Origin: Macrosoma leucophasiata | Taxonomy: Eukaryota > Arthropoda > Insecta > Lepidoptera > Hedylidae | DNA length: 64,000 nucleotides | Assembly (NCBI GenBank): GCA_036365455.1 | Contig: JAWQUS010000030.1 | Location: 6,138,001 to 6,202,000 of the forward strand | Reading direction: 5' to 3' | Shown here: positions 1-8,475 of the stretch, piece by piece | How the letters are laid out: the number at the start of each line of letters is the position of its first letter | Position numbering within the stretch: position 1 is the first letter of the stretch | Notes under the pieces: generated by a model | Database searches by the model: none | What the model was told of the DNA's origin: nothing | The model's input: the letters and a program-made list of their open reading frames with translations, nothing else | Program-made: the position numbers and the translations under genes

Positions 1-766
1 ACTGAACAATCATAATTTCTCACGCGGGCGAAGTCGCGGGCACAGCTAGTATCATATGAAAGCGAAAGGTCACTCACACATCACGGGCGCCCACGACTTC
101 GTCCGGTTAGATACTGAACAATCATAAATTCTCACGCGGGCGAAGTCGCGGGTACAGCTAGTATCATATGAAAGCGAAAGGTCACTCACACATCACGGGC
201 GCCCACGACTTCGTCCGGTTAGATACTGAACAATCATAAATACTCACGCGGGCGAAGTCGCGGGTACAGCTAGTATCATATGAAAGCGAAAGGTCACTCA
301 CACATCACGGGCGCCCACGACTTCGTCCGGTTAGATACTGAACAATCATAAATACTCACGCGGGCGAAGTCGCGGGCACAGCTAGTATCATTTGAAAGCG
401 AAAGGTCACTCACACATCACGGGCGCCCACGACTTCGTCCGGTTAGATACTGAACAATCATAAATTCTCACGCGGGCGAAGTCGCGGGCACAGCTAGTAT
501 CATATGAAAGCGAAAGGTCACTCACACATCACGGGCGCCCACGACTTCGTCCGGTTAGATACTGAACAATCATAAATACTCACGCGGGCGAAGTCGCGGG
601 CACAGCTAGTATCATTTGAAAGCGAAAGGTCACTCACACATCACGGGCGCCCCCGACTTCGTCCGGTTAGATACTGAACAATCATAAATTCTCACGCGGG
701 CGAAGTCGCGGGCACAGCTAGTATCATATAAAAGCGAAAGGTCACTCACATATCACGAGTGCCCGT
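1..766. repeat. 112-bp tandem array with Helitron-type hairpin
   Basis: About 6.8 head-to-tail copies; units start at 1, 113, 225, 337, 449, 561 and 673 and differ at only a few positions (aattct/aatact, atatga/atttga). Each unit contains CGCGGGCGAAGTCGCGGG followed by CACAGCTAGT, which matches the 3' end of lepidopteran Lep1-like Helitrons (hairpin, then CTAG|T). Each also contains CCCACGACTTCGTCC, the reverse complement of a close variant of the same hairpin. The unit is therefore a satellite built around two opposed Helitron 3' hairpins. The array is cut by the window start and fades at about 760, where the LINE begins. Confidence 0.95.
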
Positions 767-1129
767 CAAGCCCTCTCGCTGCGAACGCTTCTCGGTGCTG
801 CGTCTTAGGTTTTCCTGTTTCGTGGTGTCTATTCGCGTTCGTTTAGTGTAGTGCTCAGTGCTCCGACGTGTACGCTACGGACTGTTCAAGCGGTTACGTA
901 GGGACGTAGGTTACGCGTTTTAGTTAGTTGTGGTGTCGGATCGGTTAGTGTTAGGACTATCCGTCCGGGCGCAAGCCGACCGGACCGAGGTAAGTGGTTG
1001 TTATTACACTAGCTAGGTTATAGGTACACAACCGGGACTCACAAATCCCGGATCAGATAAGTGAAAGGCACACACCTCCCTGCCCCGAGCGGGCAGGGAG
1101 TTACACTTTCTTTCTGCGCATAGCGCAAG

Positions 1130-1291
1130 ATGGCTGATACCAGCCAAATGCTGGCAGCAGTGCTGCAGTTCCTTAAGAACCAGCACAGCGCCATTTTCGA
1201 GGACCTCCAGGCCCATCTGGCGCAGGAGGACTCCTGCGCCAGATGGGCCTGGAGCGGCGACTCTAAGTCAGCCCGCCCAGACGCAGGCTGA
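1130..1291 (+). pseudogene. Displaced N-terminus of LINE ORF1
   Basis: An ATG at 1130 opens a 53-codon frame beginning MADTSQMLAAVLQFLKNQ, an amphipathic start plausible for a gag-like protein. It runs into the inverted duplications at 1205-1307 and ends at TGA 1289-1291. The main ORF1 frame is open upstream of its ATG at 1323 and continues as far back as these hairpins. The simplest reading is that the original ORF1 began at 1130 and that the inverted duplications shifted the frame. It could instead be a short upstream ORF. This is inference; an intact sister copy would settle it. Confidence 0.45.
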
Positions 1292-1307
1292 CTTAGAGTC
1301 GCCGCTC
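1205..1307. repeat. Two abutting perfect hairpins in ORF1 5' region
   Basis: Hairpin 1 has 24-nt arms 1205-1228 and 1231-1254 with a 2-nt spacer. Hairpin 2 has 22-nt arms 1252-1273 and 1286-1307 with a 12-nt spacer. Both are perfect and overlap by 3 nt. They lie where the two ORF1 reading frames disagree, so they look like snap-back (template-switch) duplications rather than coding sequence. Confidence 0.85.
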
Positions 1308-1322
1308 TCCCCGGACGCCGAA

Positions 1323-2558
1323 ATGACTTCGGTGCTCCCACCTTCCCGCTCCGAGTCCGAAGTGGACTCGGACGATTTGGACTTTATTCCGGTTTCCGGA
1401 AAGCGTAAGGGGCGCAAGATGGCTTCCCCTCCGCCTCCGAAGAGGGCCGCCGAGACGCCCCTATCCCCAGAGGGCCCTACGAGCCCCTCTCCCGTCCCCA
1501 TGGCCCATGATGGCGAGGCGCGCGACATCTCGCGCAGCCAACCATCCCAGGGGCCCTCCCAAGTCCCCGAGGCGCCGGCCAGAAAGCCGAAGCCGCCTCC
1601 GCCCATTTACTTGCGCGAGAAGGGAGAATGGGACCGCGTGTCGCGCATCATGCGCGCACAAAAGGTCGCATTCACCCATGCGACGAACACCCCACAGGGA
1701 ATTCGGATTCTCTGTTGCACTGGCGCCGACCACCGTGCACTCACCCGTCTGCTTCGCACAGACAACATAGGGTTCCACACCTATGCCCTAGAAGAAGAGC
1801 GTCAGCTCCGCGTCGTGGTGCGACGCGTCCCGAAGGAGCTGGGCACAGACCTCATCAAGGAGGATCTGATGGCCCAGAACTACCCGGTGCAAGAGGTGCA
1901 CCGAATGTACGATGGCCGTACGAAGGAGCCGTACGAAATGGTACTCCTAACCCTGCCCCTGACCCCCCATGGAAAGAGTGTCTATGGGCTAACCTCCATA
2001 TGCAGCCTCACTGGCATCCGGGTAGAAGCACCACGCAACCGTGGGCTCCTCGGACAATGCCACAGGTGCCAACTATACGGACACTCTGCCCGTAATTGCT
2101 ACGCCCGCCCCAGGTGCGTTAAATGCACCGGGGACCACGGCACGGCAGACTGCCCTCGCCCCAAACCGTGCGAGGAGCCCCCGAGCTGCATTCTATGCGG
2201 CCAGACGGGACACACCGCGAACTATCGCGGTTGCCCACGAGCTCCACGCCGCAAAGCGCGTGGCACCAGAGGCGGTAGGGGCCGCAAGGCCCCTAGCGCT
2301 AGGGCCGCACCGCCGCAAGCCCACGCACCCGCGCCATCGCAGGTGCAGGCTAAAATTGCGGTGGTCAAGCGGCCAATGCCGACTCTAAACAAACGAGTCG
2401 TCAATGTAAGTGCTTCACCGCACTTTTCCACCGCGTCTCCTGCGACCCCCAATGCCTGGGCCAAGCCCCCGAGCATGGTGTCGCAGGCGCACCCCCAAGG
2501 TGGCCGCCCCCCAACCTATGGGACAGAGGCGCCCCCCACCAGTGGCCAGGCCCATTAA
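1323..2558 (+). CDS. LINE ORF1, gag-like zinc-knuckle protein (frameshifted)
   Basis: A frame of 411 codons. The N-terminal ~90 residues are Ser/Pro/Asp-rich and low complexity. Residues ~100-240 form the conserved Jockey gag core. From residue 246 there are three zinc knuckles: CX2CX4HX4C (CHRC..H..C), CX2CX3HX4C (CVKC..H..C) and CX2CX4HX6C (CILC..H..C). This triplet is characteristic of Jockey-clade ORF1 proteins, which bind element RNA and form the RNP. After the knuckles comes an Arg/Ala/Pro-rich linker. The stop at 2558 is premature: the conserved C-terminus continues in the +1 frame (to 2805), so a 1-nt indel probably lies in the C-runs around 2505-2537. The annotated start is the first ATG of this frame; the true start may be 1130. 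Confidence 0.88.
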   Translation: MTSVLPPSRSESEVDSDDLDFIPVSGKRKGRKMASPPPPKRAAETPLSPEGPTSPSPVPMAHDGEARDISRSQPSQGPSQVPEAPARKPKPPPPIYLREKGEWDRVSRIMRAQKVAFTHATNTPQGIRILCCTGADHRALTRLLRTDNIGFHTYALEEERQLRVVVRRVPKELGTDLIKEDLMAQNYPVQEVHRMYDGRTKEPYEMVLLTLPLTPHGKSVYGLTSICSLTGIRVEAPRNRGLLGQCHRCQLYGHSARNCYARPRCVKCTGDHGTADCPRPKPCEEPPSCILCGQTGHTANYRGCPRAPRRKARGTRGGRGRKAPSARAAPPQAHAPAPSQVQAKIAVVKRPMPTLNKRVVNVSASPHFSTASPATPNAWAKPPSMVSQAHPQGGRPPTYGTEAPPTSGQAH

Positions 2559-2805
2559 ACCTACGTCCACTCCCCCAATGTCGGCCGACGCGCACGTAAT
2601 CGCGGAGGCCTTCGACTTTCTAGGAACCTTCGACATGAAGGAGTTCCGTGAGTTCGCCCACGCCATCGCTGGCACAAACGGCGACCACCGAAACAGGTGC
2701 GCGGTGATTACGCACTACGCCGACCTACTTGATAGGATCGGCGAGTACAAATTCACCGCCGCTCCCCGTCCCTCCTCCCACCCCCTAGGCACCTACAATG
2801 GATAA
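2410..2805 (+). pseudogene. C-terminus of LINE ORF1 in shifted frame
   Basis: From about 2540 this frame encodes a compact segment (ADAHVIAEAFDFLGTFDMKE ... HAIAG ... HYADLLDRI) like the helical tail that ends Jockey-type ORF1 proteins. The part before ~2540 overlaps ORF1 in another frame and is probably not translated. The frame ends at TAA 2803-2805 and overlaps the ORF2 start (ATG 2798) by 8 nt, as ATGGATAA. Overlapping stop/start signals occur in insect LINEs that translate ORF2 by termination-reinitiation. The frame change relative to 1323-2558 could be a real mutation or a homopolymer sequencing error. Confidence 0.7.
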
Positions 2806-5800
2806 GTCCACCTGTAGGTGTAAACCGCGAGCATTAAGTCTCGCTATATATAACGCAAACGGCCTGAGTCGTCAACTAGATCAGGTCAGGGAGTTTGCGC
2901 AGTCACATGAGATAGATGTCTTCCTAATACAGGAAACATTTTTAGCTCCGGCTAGAAGCACCCCTAAGATCGCGAACTATCGTTCGGTGCGGAACGATAG
3001 GTTAAATAAACGCGGCGGTGGGACTATCATTTATTATAAAAATAGCCTACACTGTGTTCCCCTCGAAACTCCACAATTGGAGAATATCGAGGCCTCAGTG
3101 TGTAAGATAGCGATGACAGGTCACAGTCCGTTAGTCATAGTGTCGGCTTACCTAAGCCCACTAAAGACAATCATAAGAGACGACCTGGAGGCTCTATTCG
3201 ATCTAGGTAGCGCCGTATTCATAGGCGGCGACCTTAACAGTAAGCATACACGTTGGAACTCTGCCGTTACCAATAGTAACGGTCGAAAACTAGACGGACT
3301 GACTGACGTCTTTAATTATGAAATTTGTGGACCAATAGAGCCTACTCATTATCCATATAATATAAATTATAGACCCGATGTATTAGATATTTCTGTTCTG
3401 AAGGGGGTTACGCTAACCCTTCGTTCCATTGAAACTATACACGACCTGGAGTCAGATCACAGGCCAGTCTTGATCCACTTGGGTCAGCCTGAGGCGGCGG
3501 TCCCTAAGACCAAGACCATCATTGATTGGAGAAGACTGGGAGACGCCTTTGAGGCCACCAGCTCCCCTCTCCTTGACCAAATCCCCGACAATATAGAGTC
3601 GCTAGACGACGCTAACTCTGCTATTGATTTAGTGACTGCTCACATCCAGACAGTCGTCAAAGACTGTTCAAGGGAGATCGTAGTGGCGAACGATCGTCGC
3701 TGGGAGCTCCCGGAGGATGTCAGAGAGCTGATCACGGAAAAAAGAGCCGCCATCAGAGCATACGATACGTACCCCACCGAAGAGTGCCGGAGGACATTGC
3801 GCTCCCTCGAAAGAGAGGTTAAAGAGCGCATGACCGAGATCCGCAACGATCAGTGGGGGAAAAAGACGTCCGAACTCGAGCCGGGCCACCAGGCTTACTG
3901 GGGCTTTGCTCGATATATCGGGGTCGACGTATTTAATACCATGCCCCCCCTAAACCGTCCCAATACAAACGTACCTGCGTTTGACGACTCAGAAAAAGCC
4001 GAATGCTTAGCTGACAGTCTGGAAGCGCAATGTACACCAAGTACAGCGCCAATAAATGCCAAACACCGCAAAGAGGTGGAAAGGGAAGTAGAGACCGCAC
4101 TGTCTCGTCCCCCTGATGGCGATCCGATCCCCCCTGTCACCCTAGAGGAAGTCACGGAGATAGTGCACCATTTACATAGTAAAAAATCTCCCGGGGAAGA
4201 TGGTATTACCAACAAAATGGTTAAACATCTCTCCCCCGCATTATTATACCTACTCGTCTGCATTTACAATGTACTATTAAGTAACTGCGCATTTCCGAAC
4301 ATCTGGAAAGCGGCAACGGTTATCGGTATTCACAAACCGGGCAAGCCCCGTACCGAACCGTCCAGTTACCGCCCTATTAGCTTGCTTAACACCTTAGGCA
4401 AAATTTTCGAAAAGCTTATACTAGCTAGATTAAAAGAAGTGGCACTCACTAAAAAGATACTGATGGACGAGCAGTTCGGTTTTAGACCAAAACACTCGTG
4501 CGTTCATCAAGTGCACCGTCTGACGGAGCACATCCTGACCGGTCTCCAGTTTCGAAGACCCCATCCAACCGCAGCCCTCTTTTTCGATGTCGCCAAGGCA
4601 TTTGATAAAGTGTGGCACCAAGGGCTTATTTGTAAGCTCTACCGGTTAGGGGTGCCCGACCGACTAGTAAGACTAATAAGCGATTATCTCACAAATCGCA
4701 CATTCAGATACAGGGTAGAAGGTACCCTATCTACTTCCCGACCTCTTCGAGCTGGTGTGCCGCAAGGCTCAGCGCTCTCCCCTCTATTGTACTCACTATT
4801 TACTAGTGATGTACCTCGTCCACGTAAGGTAGAATTAGCTCTTTTCGCGGATGATACCGCTCTATATACGACCGGCAGGAATTTAGATCGTGCCACTGAA
4901 CGTCTCCAAAAAGCCGCCAGGCAGCTTGGAAAATGGTTTCGCCTATGGCGCATAGACGTCAATCCTCTTAAAAGTGCAGCCGTGGTGTTCTACCGCGGCG
5001 CAACTGAGTCCCATCCCATCCCGTCCCTTAGACCAAGGGAAATTACTATGTATGACAAGCCAATACCATGGCAAAAAACTGTCAAATACTTAGGTGTCAC
5101 ATTTAACTCCACCATGACTTTCGCGGAGCACATAAAAGTGGTCCGAAACCGTGCGGCCTTCGTACTAGGTCGCCTCTATCCACTTATAGGAAAAGCTAGT
5201 AAAATGGCACTTCGTCATAAAGTGACAATTTACAAAGCTTGTATACGTCCTATAATGTCCTATGCTAGCGTCGCTTTCGCGCACACTAGTAAAACGAATA
5301 TCGATAAACTACAGAGGATTCAAAACCGATTCATGCGAATCGCAACGGGCGCGCCCCGATACGTTCGCAATATTGATCTTCATAAAGACCTTGAGTTACC
5401 AACGATATCTCACTACTTTAAGTGCGCGTCGCGACGCTACTTTGACAAAGCACCGCACCACCCGAACCCACTAGTCGTACAAGCGTGCGACTACATTCCT
5501 AAAAATATCCCCTCAACTTCCCGGAGGAAGGTCACTAGAAGGCCTCGCCATGTACTTGGCGACCCCGATGACGATTTTACCGTCAATAACCCCCCTCTGT
5601 CAGAAGAGGACTCCCGCACACTGAACACACAGTCACACACCACATCGATACACCGTCCGCGCCGGCGCCGACGAGGACCCTTATTTCTCACGACCAGCGC
5701 ACGTTCTGCCGTGCGCAGGTCAAGTCCGAGCCGAGTATTAACCCCCCCTGGCAGACGCCCTAAGCCGAGGCCCGTACCTCGTTCGGAGGTGCCCTTAGGC

Positions 5801-5899
5801 TCGTCGCCACCCTCCCCCCACGCAGTGGGCACTACAGTGCGGCCGCAAGGCACTCGCGCTGAAGTGCCAACTACGTTAATCCAGGCCGAGCTCCCATAG
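2798..5899 (+). CDS. LINE ORF2: AP endonuclease + reverse transcriptase
   Basis: 1033 codons, uninterrupted. Residues 1-225 are an exonuclease-endonuclease-phosphatase fold with the expected catalytic residues: N21 (YNANGL), E46 (QET), D145/N147 (GGDLN) and D220/H221 (SDHRPV). This domain nicks target DNA. Residues ~430-720 are the reverse transcriptase with SSYRPISLL, KAFDKVWH, GVPQGSALSP and the catalytic FADD at 683-686. The thumb region follows (VKYLGVTFN, then KLQRIQNRFMRIATGAPR). Residues beyond ~930 form an Arg/Pro/Ser-rich tail of about 100 residues, longer than I recall for Jockey (ORF2 of about 900 aa); it may be read-through into former 3' UTR. No RNase H domain is seen. All key residues are present, so ORF2 looks functional. 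Confidence 0.93.
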   Translation: MDKSTCRCKPRALSLAIYNANGLSRQLDQVREFAQSHEIDVFLIQETFLAPARSTPKIANYRSVRNDRLNKRGGGTIIYYKNSLHCVPLETPQLENIEASVCKIAMTGHSPLVIVSAYLSPLKTIIRDDLEALFDLGSAVFIGGDLNSKHTRWNSAVTNSNGRKLDGLTDVFNYEICGPIEPTHYPYNINYRPDVLDISVLKGVTLTLRSIETIHDLESDHRPVLIHLGQPEAAVPKTKTIIDWRRLGDAFEATSSPLLDQIPDNIESLDDANSAIDLVTAHIQTVVKDCSREIVVANDRRWELPEDVRELITEKRAAIRAYDTYPTEECRRTLRSLEREVKERMTEIRNDQWGKKTSELEPGHQAYWGFARYIGVDVFNTMPPLNRPNTNVPAFDDSEKAECLADSLEAQCTPSTAPINAKHRKEVEREVETALSRPPDGDPIPPVTLEEVTEIVHHLHSKKSPGEDGITNKMVKHLSPALLYLLVCIYNVLLSNCAFPNIWKAATVIGIHKPGKPRTEPSSYRPISLLNTLGKIFEKLILARLKEVALTKKILMDEQFGFRPKHSCVHQVHRLTEHILTGLQFRRPHPTAALFFDVAKAFDKVWHQGLICKLYRLGVPDRLVRLISDYLTNRTFRYRVEGTLSTSRPLRAGVPQGSALSPLLYSLFTSDVPRPRKVELALFADDTALYTTGRNLDRATERLQKAARQLGKWFRLWRIDVNPLKSAAVVFYRGATESHPIPSLRPREITMYDKPIPWQKTVKYLGVTFNSTMTFAEHIKVVRNRAAFVLGRLYPLIGKASKMALRHKVTIYKACIRPIMSYASVAFAHTSKTNIDKLQRIQNRFMRIATGAPRYVRNIDLHKDLELPTISHYFKCASRRYFDKAPHHPNPLVVQACDYIPKNIPSTSRRKVTRRPRHVLGDPDDDFTVNNPPLSEEDSRTLNTQSHTTSIHRPRRRRRGPLFLTTSARSAVRRSSPSRVLTPPGRRPKPRPVPRSEVPLGSSPPSPHAVGTTVRPQGTRAEVPTTLIQAELP

Positions 5900-5993
5900 G
5901 AGCTATGCGCCTCTTTTGTCCGGTTACACTGTAGAGGCACTTTGCCAACGGTAACACTGTCCTTTCGAAAAAAAAAAAAAAAAAAAAAAAAAA
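5900..5993 (+). other. LINE 3' UTR and poly(A) tail
   Basis: A short 3' UTR of 68 nt followed by 26 uninterrupted A residues (5968-5993). No AATAAA signal is visible. The long clean A-run suggests a young insertion. Confidence 0.85.
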
Positions 5994-6023
5994 CATGTCA
6001 CGAAATCGTGGAGACTAGAATTG

Positions 6024-6065
6024 CATGCATTTGAAATTCCTAGAACTAGGAATTTCAAATGCATG
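6024..6065. repeat. Perfect 20-bp hairpin, 2-nt spacer
   Basis: Arms 6024-6043 and 6046-6065 are perfect reverse complements around AA. It lies just downstream of the LINE insertion and belongs to no recognised MITE; see the findings on inverted duplications. Confidence 0.85.
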
Positions 6066-6101
6066 GGGATTTTTAGGACTTAGACGTTTAAACAGGGTAT
6101 A

Positions 6102-6563
6102 ACATACTTACTTACTTCGCTGGCTCAGCGACCCAAAGTGTCTTGGCCTCCGAAACGAGAGAATTCCACCTTCTTCTATCTTGAGCGATTTCAGGCTAGT
6201 CATGGATCCGAAGTTCGCTCAACCATGTCAATCCAGCGGTATCGAGGCCGACCGACCGGGCGACGTCCAGTGGGTCAGGTACGCTTTCTTCACGCCACGA
6301 TCTTCCCCCATCCGCTTTAGGTCTCCAAGCCAGCGAAGTTGGTGTGCCTTGGCCCCCCCGATGATGTTAGGTTCCGCCACGAGATCTTCAATTTCGACAT
6401 TCTTCCGGATTCTCCACAAACTATCTTCTCCTCTCACAGGTCCCAGAATTTTCCGAAGTACCTTCCTTTCAGCCACCAGGACATTCTGCTCTTCTTTTTG
6501 TGTTAGTGTCCAAGTCTCACACCCGTAGAGTATATCGGCCTAATAACTGTTTTGTAGATCCTG
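6102..6563 (-). mobile_element. 5'-truncated RTE-like LINE fragment
   Basis: Flanked by an 11-bp perfect TSD AACAGGGTATA (6091-6101 and 6564-6574). The minus strand reads the C-terminus of a LINE polymerase (ERKVLRKILGPV ... AKAHQLRWLG..KRMGEDRGVKKAYL), with an open stretch at 6228-6476, and ends in an (AAGT)n-type tail at the low-coordinate side (cttacttactt). The C-terminal motif HQLRWLGHxxRM is typical of RTE-like LINE ends in insects. It is a dead 5'-truncated copy: no RT catalytic box is included. Confidence 0.85.
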
Positions 6564-6635
6564 AACAGGGTATATGCAATGAGGGGAAAAAAAACGACAT
6601 TTCCCTATATGGGCTCTAAAAATCAAAACTTAGTC

Positions 6636-6707
6636 GATCTGTAAAGGCCCCCAGAACCGGAGGTACGGAGGTCTATGGTGGATCGCCCCTTCCCGCCTAG
6701 TCCGCCA
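6636..6707. mobile_element. Possible hAT-like MITE end
   Basis: A G+C-rich stretch ending in CCGCCTAGTCCGCCACTG, which resembles the CAGTGGCGG termini of hAT-type MITEs. No partner terminus or TSD was found. Low confidence. Confidence 0.3.
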
Positions 6708-6835
6708 CTGGGAGTGACTTGTTGACAGATGCGTACTTGAATAGCTATTGCTCGTGTGCTCTTTTATACCATTTTGAGTAATTTGGATAGATTTGAACAA
6801 TAATCATGCTATGCAAGACGATTACAAGGGGTCAC

Positions 6836-6935
6836 CTATGAAGAGAATTATGAATGTAGAAGAAGCACGGGAGGTGTGCAAGGATTGGGATATCTGGCGC
6901 TCCATATTCTCTACTTGTAAGGGACTTACATTGGT
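6836..6935 (+). mobile_element. LINE X fragment (RT C-terminal end)
   Basis: Reads MKRIMNVEEAREVCKDWDIW, matching the C-terminal end of the LINE X copy at 35.8-36.6 kb (MKRMMKVDEAREVCQNRDIW). Truncated on both sides. Confidence 0.7.
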
Positions 6936-7039
6936 GCATACATAATTCATGTATATTTATTAGGTAACTGTTGCCCGCGGCGGCGCCGATTGCGTGTACA
7001 TAGGTAGGTATGTCGCTCCATCATCCCATCATCCCATGG

Positions 7040-7193
7040 CATCCCACAGGAACATTTTTTCGGGATAAAAAGTCCTATAATCTAATTCAGCTAATACCCT
7101 ATCTGCATAACAAATTTCATCAAAATCCGTTCAGTAGTTTACGGACAAAAATCCAAACAATGAAACTTTCACATTTATAATACGAGTATGAGT
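7040..7193 (-). mobile_element. Helitron-like fragment
   Basis: Read on the minus strand, it begins near CTCGTATTATAAATGTGAAA and continues through the block containing ACGGATTTTGATGAAATTTG, both typical of Lep1-like lepidopteran Helitrons. The 3' CTAG end is not visible, so the copy is truncated. Confidence 0.6.
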
Positions 7194-7426
7194 GTGATAA
7201 AAATATTGAGAATTATTTTCTGATTGACAATGGTAATTCCAAGTACGAAACCTGTCTGATTGATAAATACATAATTATGTACATGACAGATTACCTACGG
7301 AATTTGAGCTAAAAATAAAATAAAGAATATTTAACTCTACGATAAGGCTATGAAGCTATGGACCTCTAACTTTTTTATTCTTTTTAAAATCTTTATAAAA
7401 TGTGTTACGGAAAGTGTAAGAAGTCT

Positions 7427-7740
7427 AACTGCCTCGGTAGCCTAGTGGTAGCAGGCCACTACTACTACGCTGAGGTCCTGGGTTCGATTCCCGGGTAGGG
7501 GGTTATCAGAGATAATGGTGAAAAAGCCTTTATCTCTGGTTCTATTGGGATTTTTCCATTTTCTGGAAATTTTTCGGTACCTCAAAGTTTGGTAATGTGC
7601 CCGGAGATGTCAACAGGCTCGCCACCTGTTACATGGGCCAAAACGTAACCGGCGAATCGTGGGTGTTTGCATGTATGCTTGAATGCATGCATTTACCTCT
7701 GCCTACCCCTTCTGGGATTACAGGCTTGAAGTTACGTTAC
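7427..7740 (+). mobile_element. tRNA-derived SINE (family SINE-1), complete
   Basis: Perfect 11-bp TSD GTAAGAAGTCT at 7416-7426 and 7741-7751 fixes the ends. The head carries pol III boxes: A box TAGCCTAGTGGTAG and B box GGGTTCGATTCC, with tRNA-like spacing. The ~230-bp body has conserved blocks (TTTATCTCTGGTTCTATTGG; TGTGCCCGGAGATG) shared with copies at 20450 and 52820, and the 3' end is GTTACGTTAC-like. It is a SINE rather than a tRNA gene because the tRNA 3' half does not fold and an unrelated body follows. Confidence 0.93.
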
Positions 7741-7751
7741 GTAAGAAGTCT

Positions 7752-8284
7752 CATTTCAAAACATCTTTAATTTTAACCAAATAATATGTATAACACAATA
7801 ACTATTGTTCACACCCTATGTAAAATAGGGCTTTGAATAACAGAATGTTACAGTTAACTCTTAATTGAAGCCCAATTTAAGACTCAATTCAAATAGTCTC
7901 ACAGATACAGATTTATGACTTTTATATAACAATTTAAAAAGAAGTCATAAAAATTAAAAACAAAGTTTACTGCGTTTTAGTTAGGGACAGAAACGCATAA
8001 AAACAAAAGTGAAGTGAACGTCGTAAAACTTGCATTAGACGAGGGCATACTAAATGTAAACAGTACAGTCGAGAGCAACTTTGCTACACTGGAATTTAAA
8101 ATTAATAATGTTGAACTATTTACCCTACGAACAAATTATGGCAAGTAACATGTTAGGTACTTGTGCTTAGTTTTAGTCACGTTTTAGTAGATTTTACTGG
8201 TGACAGAGCTCCAGTGAGGGAGCTTGCTTGCATATGCTTCACATCATTAACTCATTTACTTACCATTAAACGATAGTCGACGAT
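7752..8284. other. No feature recognised
   Basis: A+T-rich, no long frame and no repeat shared with the rest of the window. Confidence 0.5.
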
Positions 8285-8475
8285 CCGTTTAGTCCAGTGG
8301 TGTAAGATGACCGTTTGATTCGAATGGTCACGGGTTCGATCCCCACACCGGGACAAATATTTGTATGGCTTACAGATATTTGTTTCGGGTCTGGGTGTTT
8401 GTGTATGTGTTGTATGTGTACAACGGCACCCACGACACAGGTTTATACCTACTACGGGGCTGTGAGTCTGCGCGC
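8285..8475 (+). mobile_element. tRNA-derived SINE (family SINE-d)
   Basis: A tRNA-like head with A box TTAGTCCAGTGGTGTAAG and B box GGGTTCGATCCCC, followed by a non-tRNA body containing TGTGTATGTGTTGTATGTG and CGGCACCCACGACACAGG. This body differs from SINE-1. No TSD was found, so the 3' boundary is approximate. Confidence 0.75.

Larger units (their letters stand above)
767..5993 (+). mobile_element. Near-full-length Jockey-clade LINE
   Basis: The element has a G+C-rich 5' region, an ORF1 with three gag-type zinc knuckles, an ORF2 with apurinic endonuclease and reverse transcriptase, and a 26-nt A tail (5968-5993). This is the layout of Jockey-clade non-LTR retrotransposons, which copy by target-primed reverse transcription. 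A possible TSD is catatcacga at 749-758 and catgtcacga at 5994-6003 (one mismatch). If it is real, the element landed at the edge of the tandem array. ORF2 is intact over 1033 codons and the A tail is clean, so insertion is probably recent. ORF1 is broken, so this copy may not be autonomous. The 5' boundary is uncertain by about 15 bp. Confidence 0.9.

Noticed and set aside
1..766. CRISPR-like array
   Set aside because: Units are full tandem copies without unique spacers, and the window is eukaryotic.
1507..2388. Additional plus- and minus-strand frames over LINE ORF1
   Set aside because: Shadow frames caused by G+C-rich codon use; zinc knuckles and other motifs lie only in the 1323 frame.
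7427..7500. Functional tRNA gene
   Set aside because: A and B boxes are present but no full cloverleaf; a SINE body follows and the unit is repeated with TSDs.
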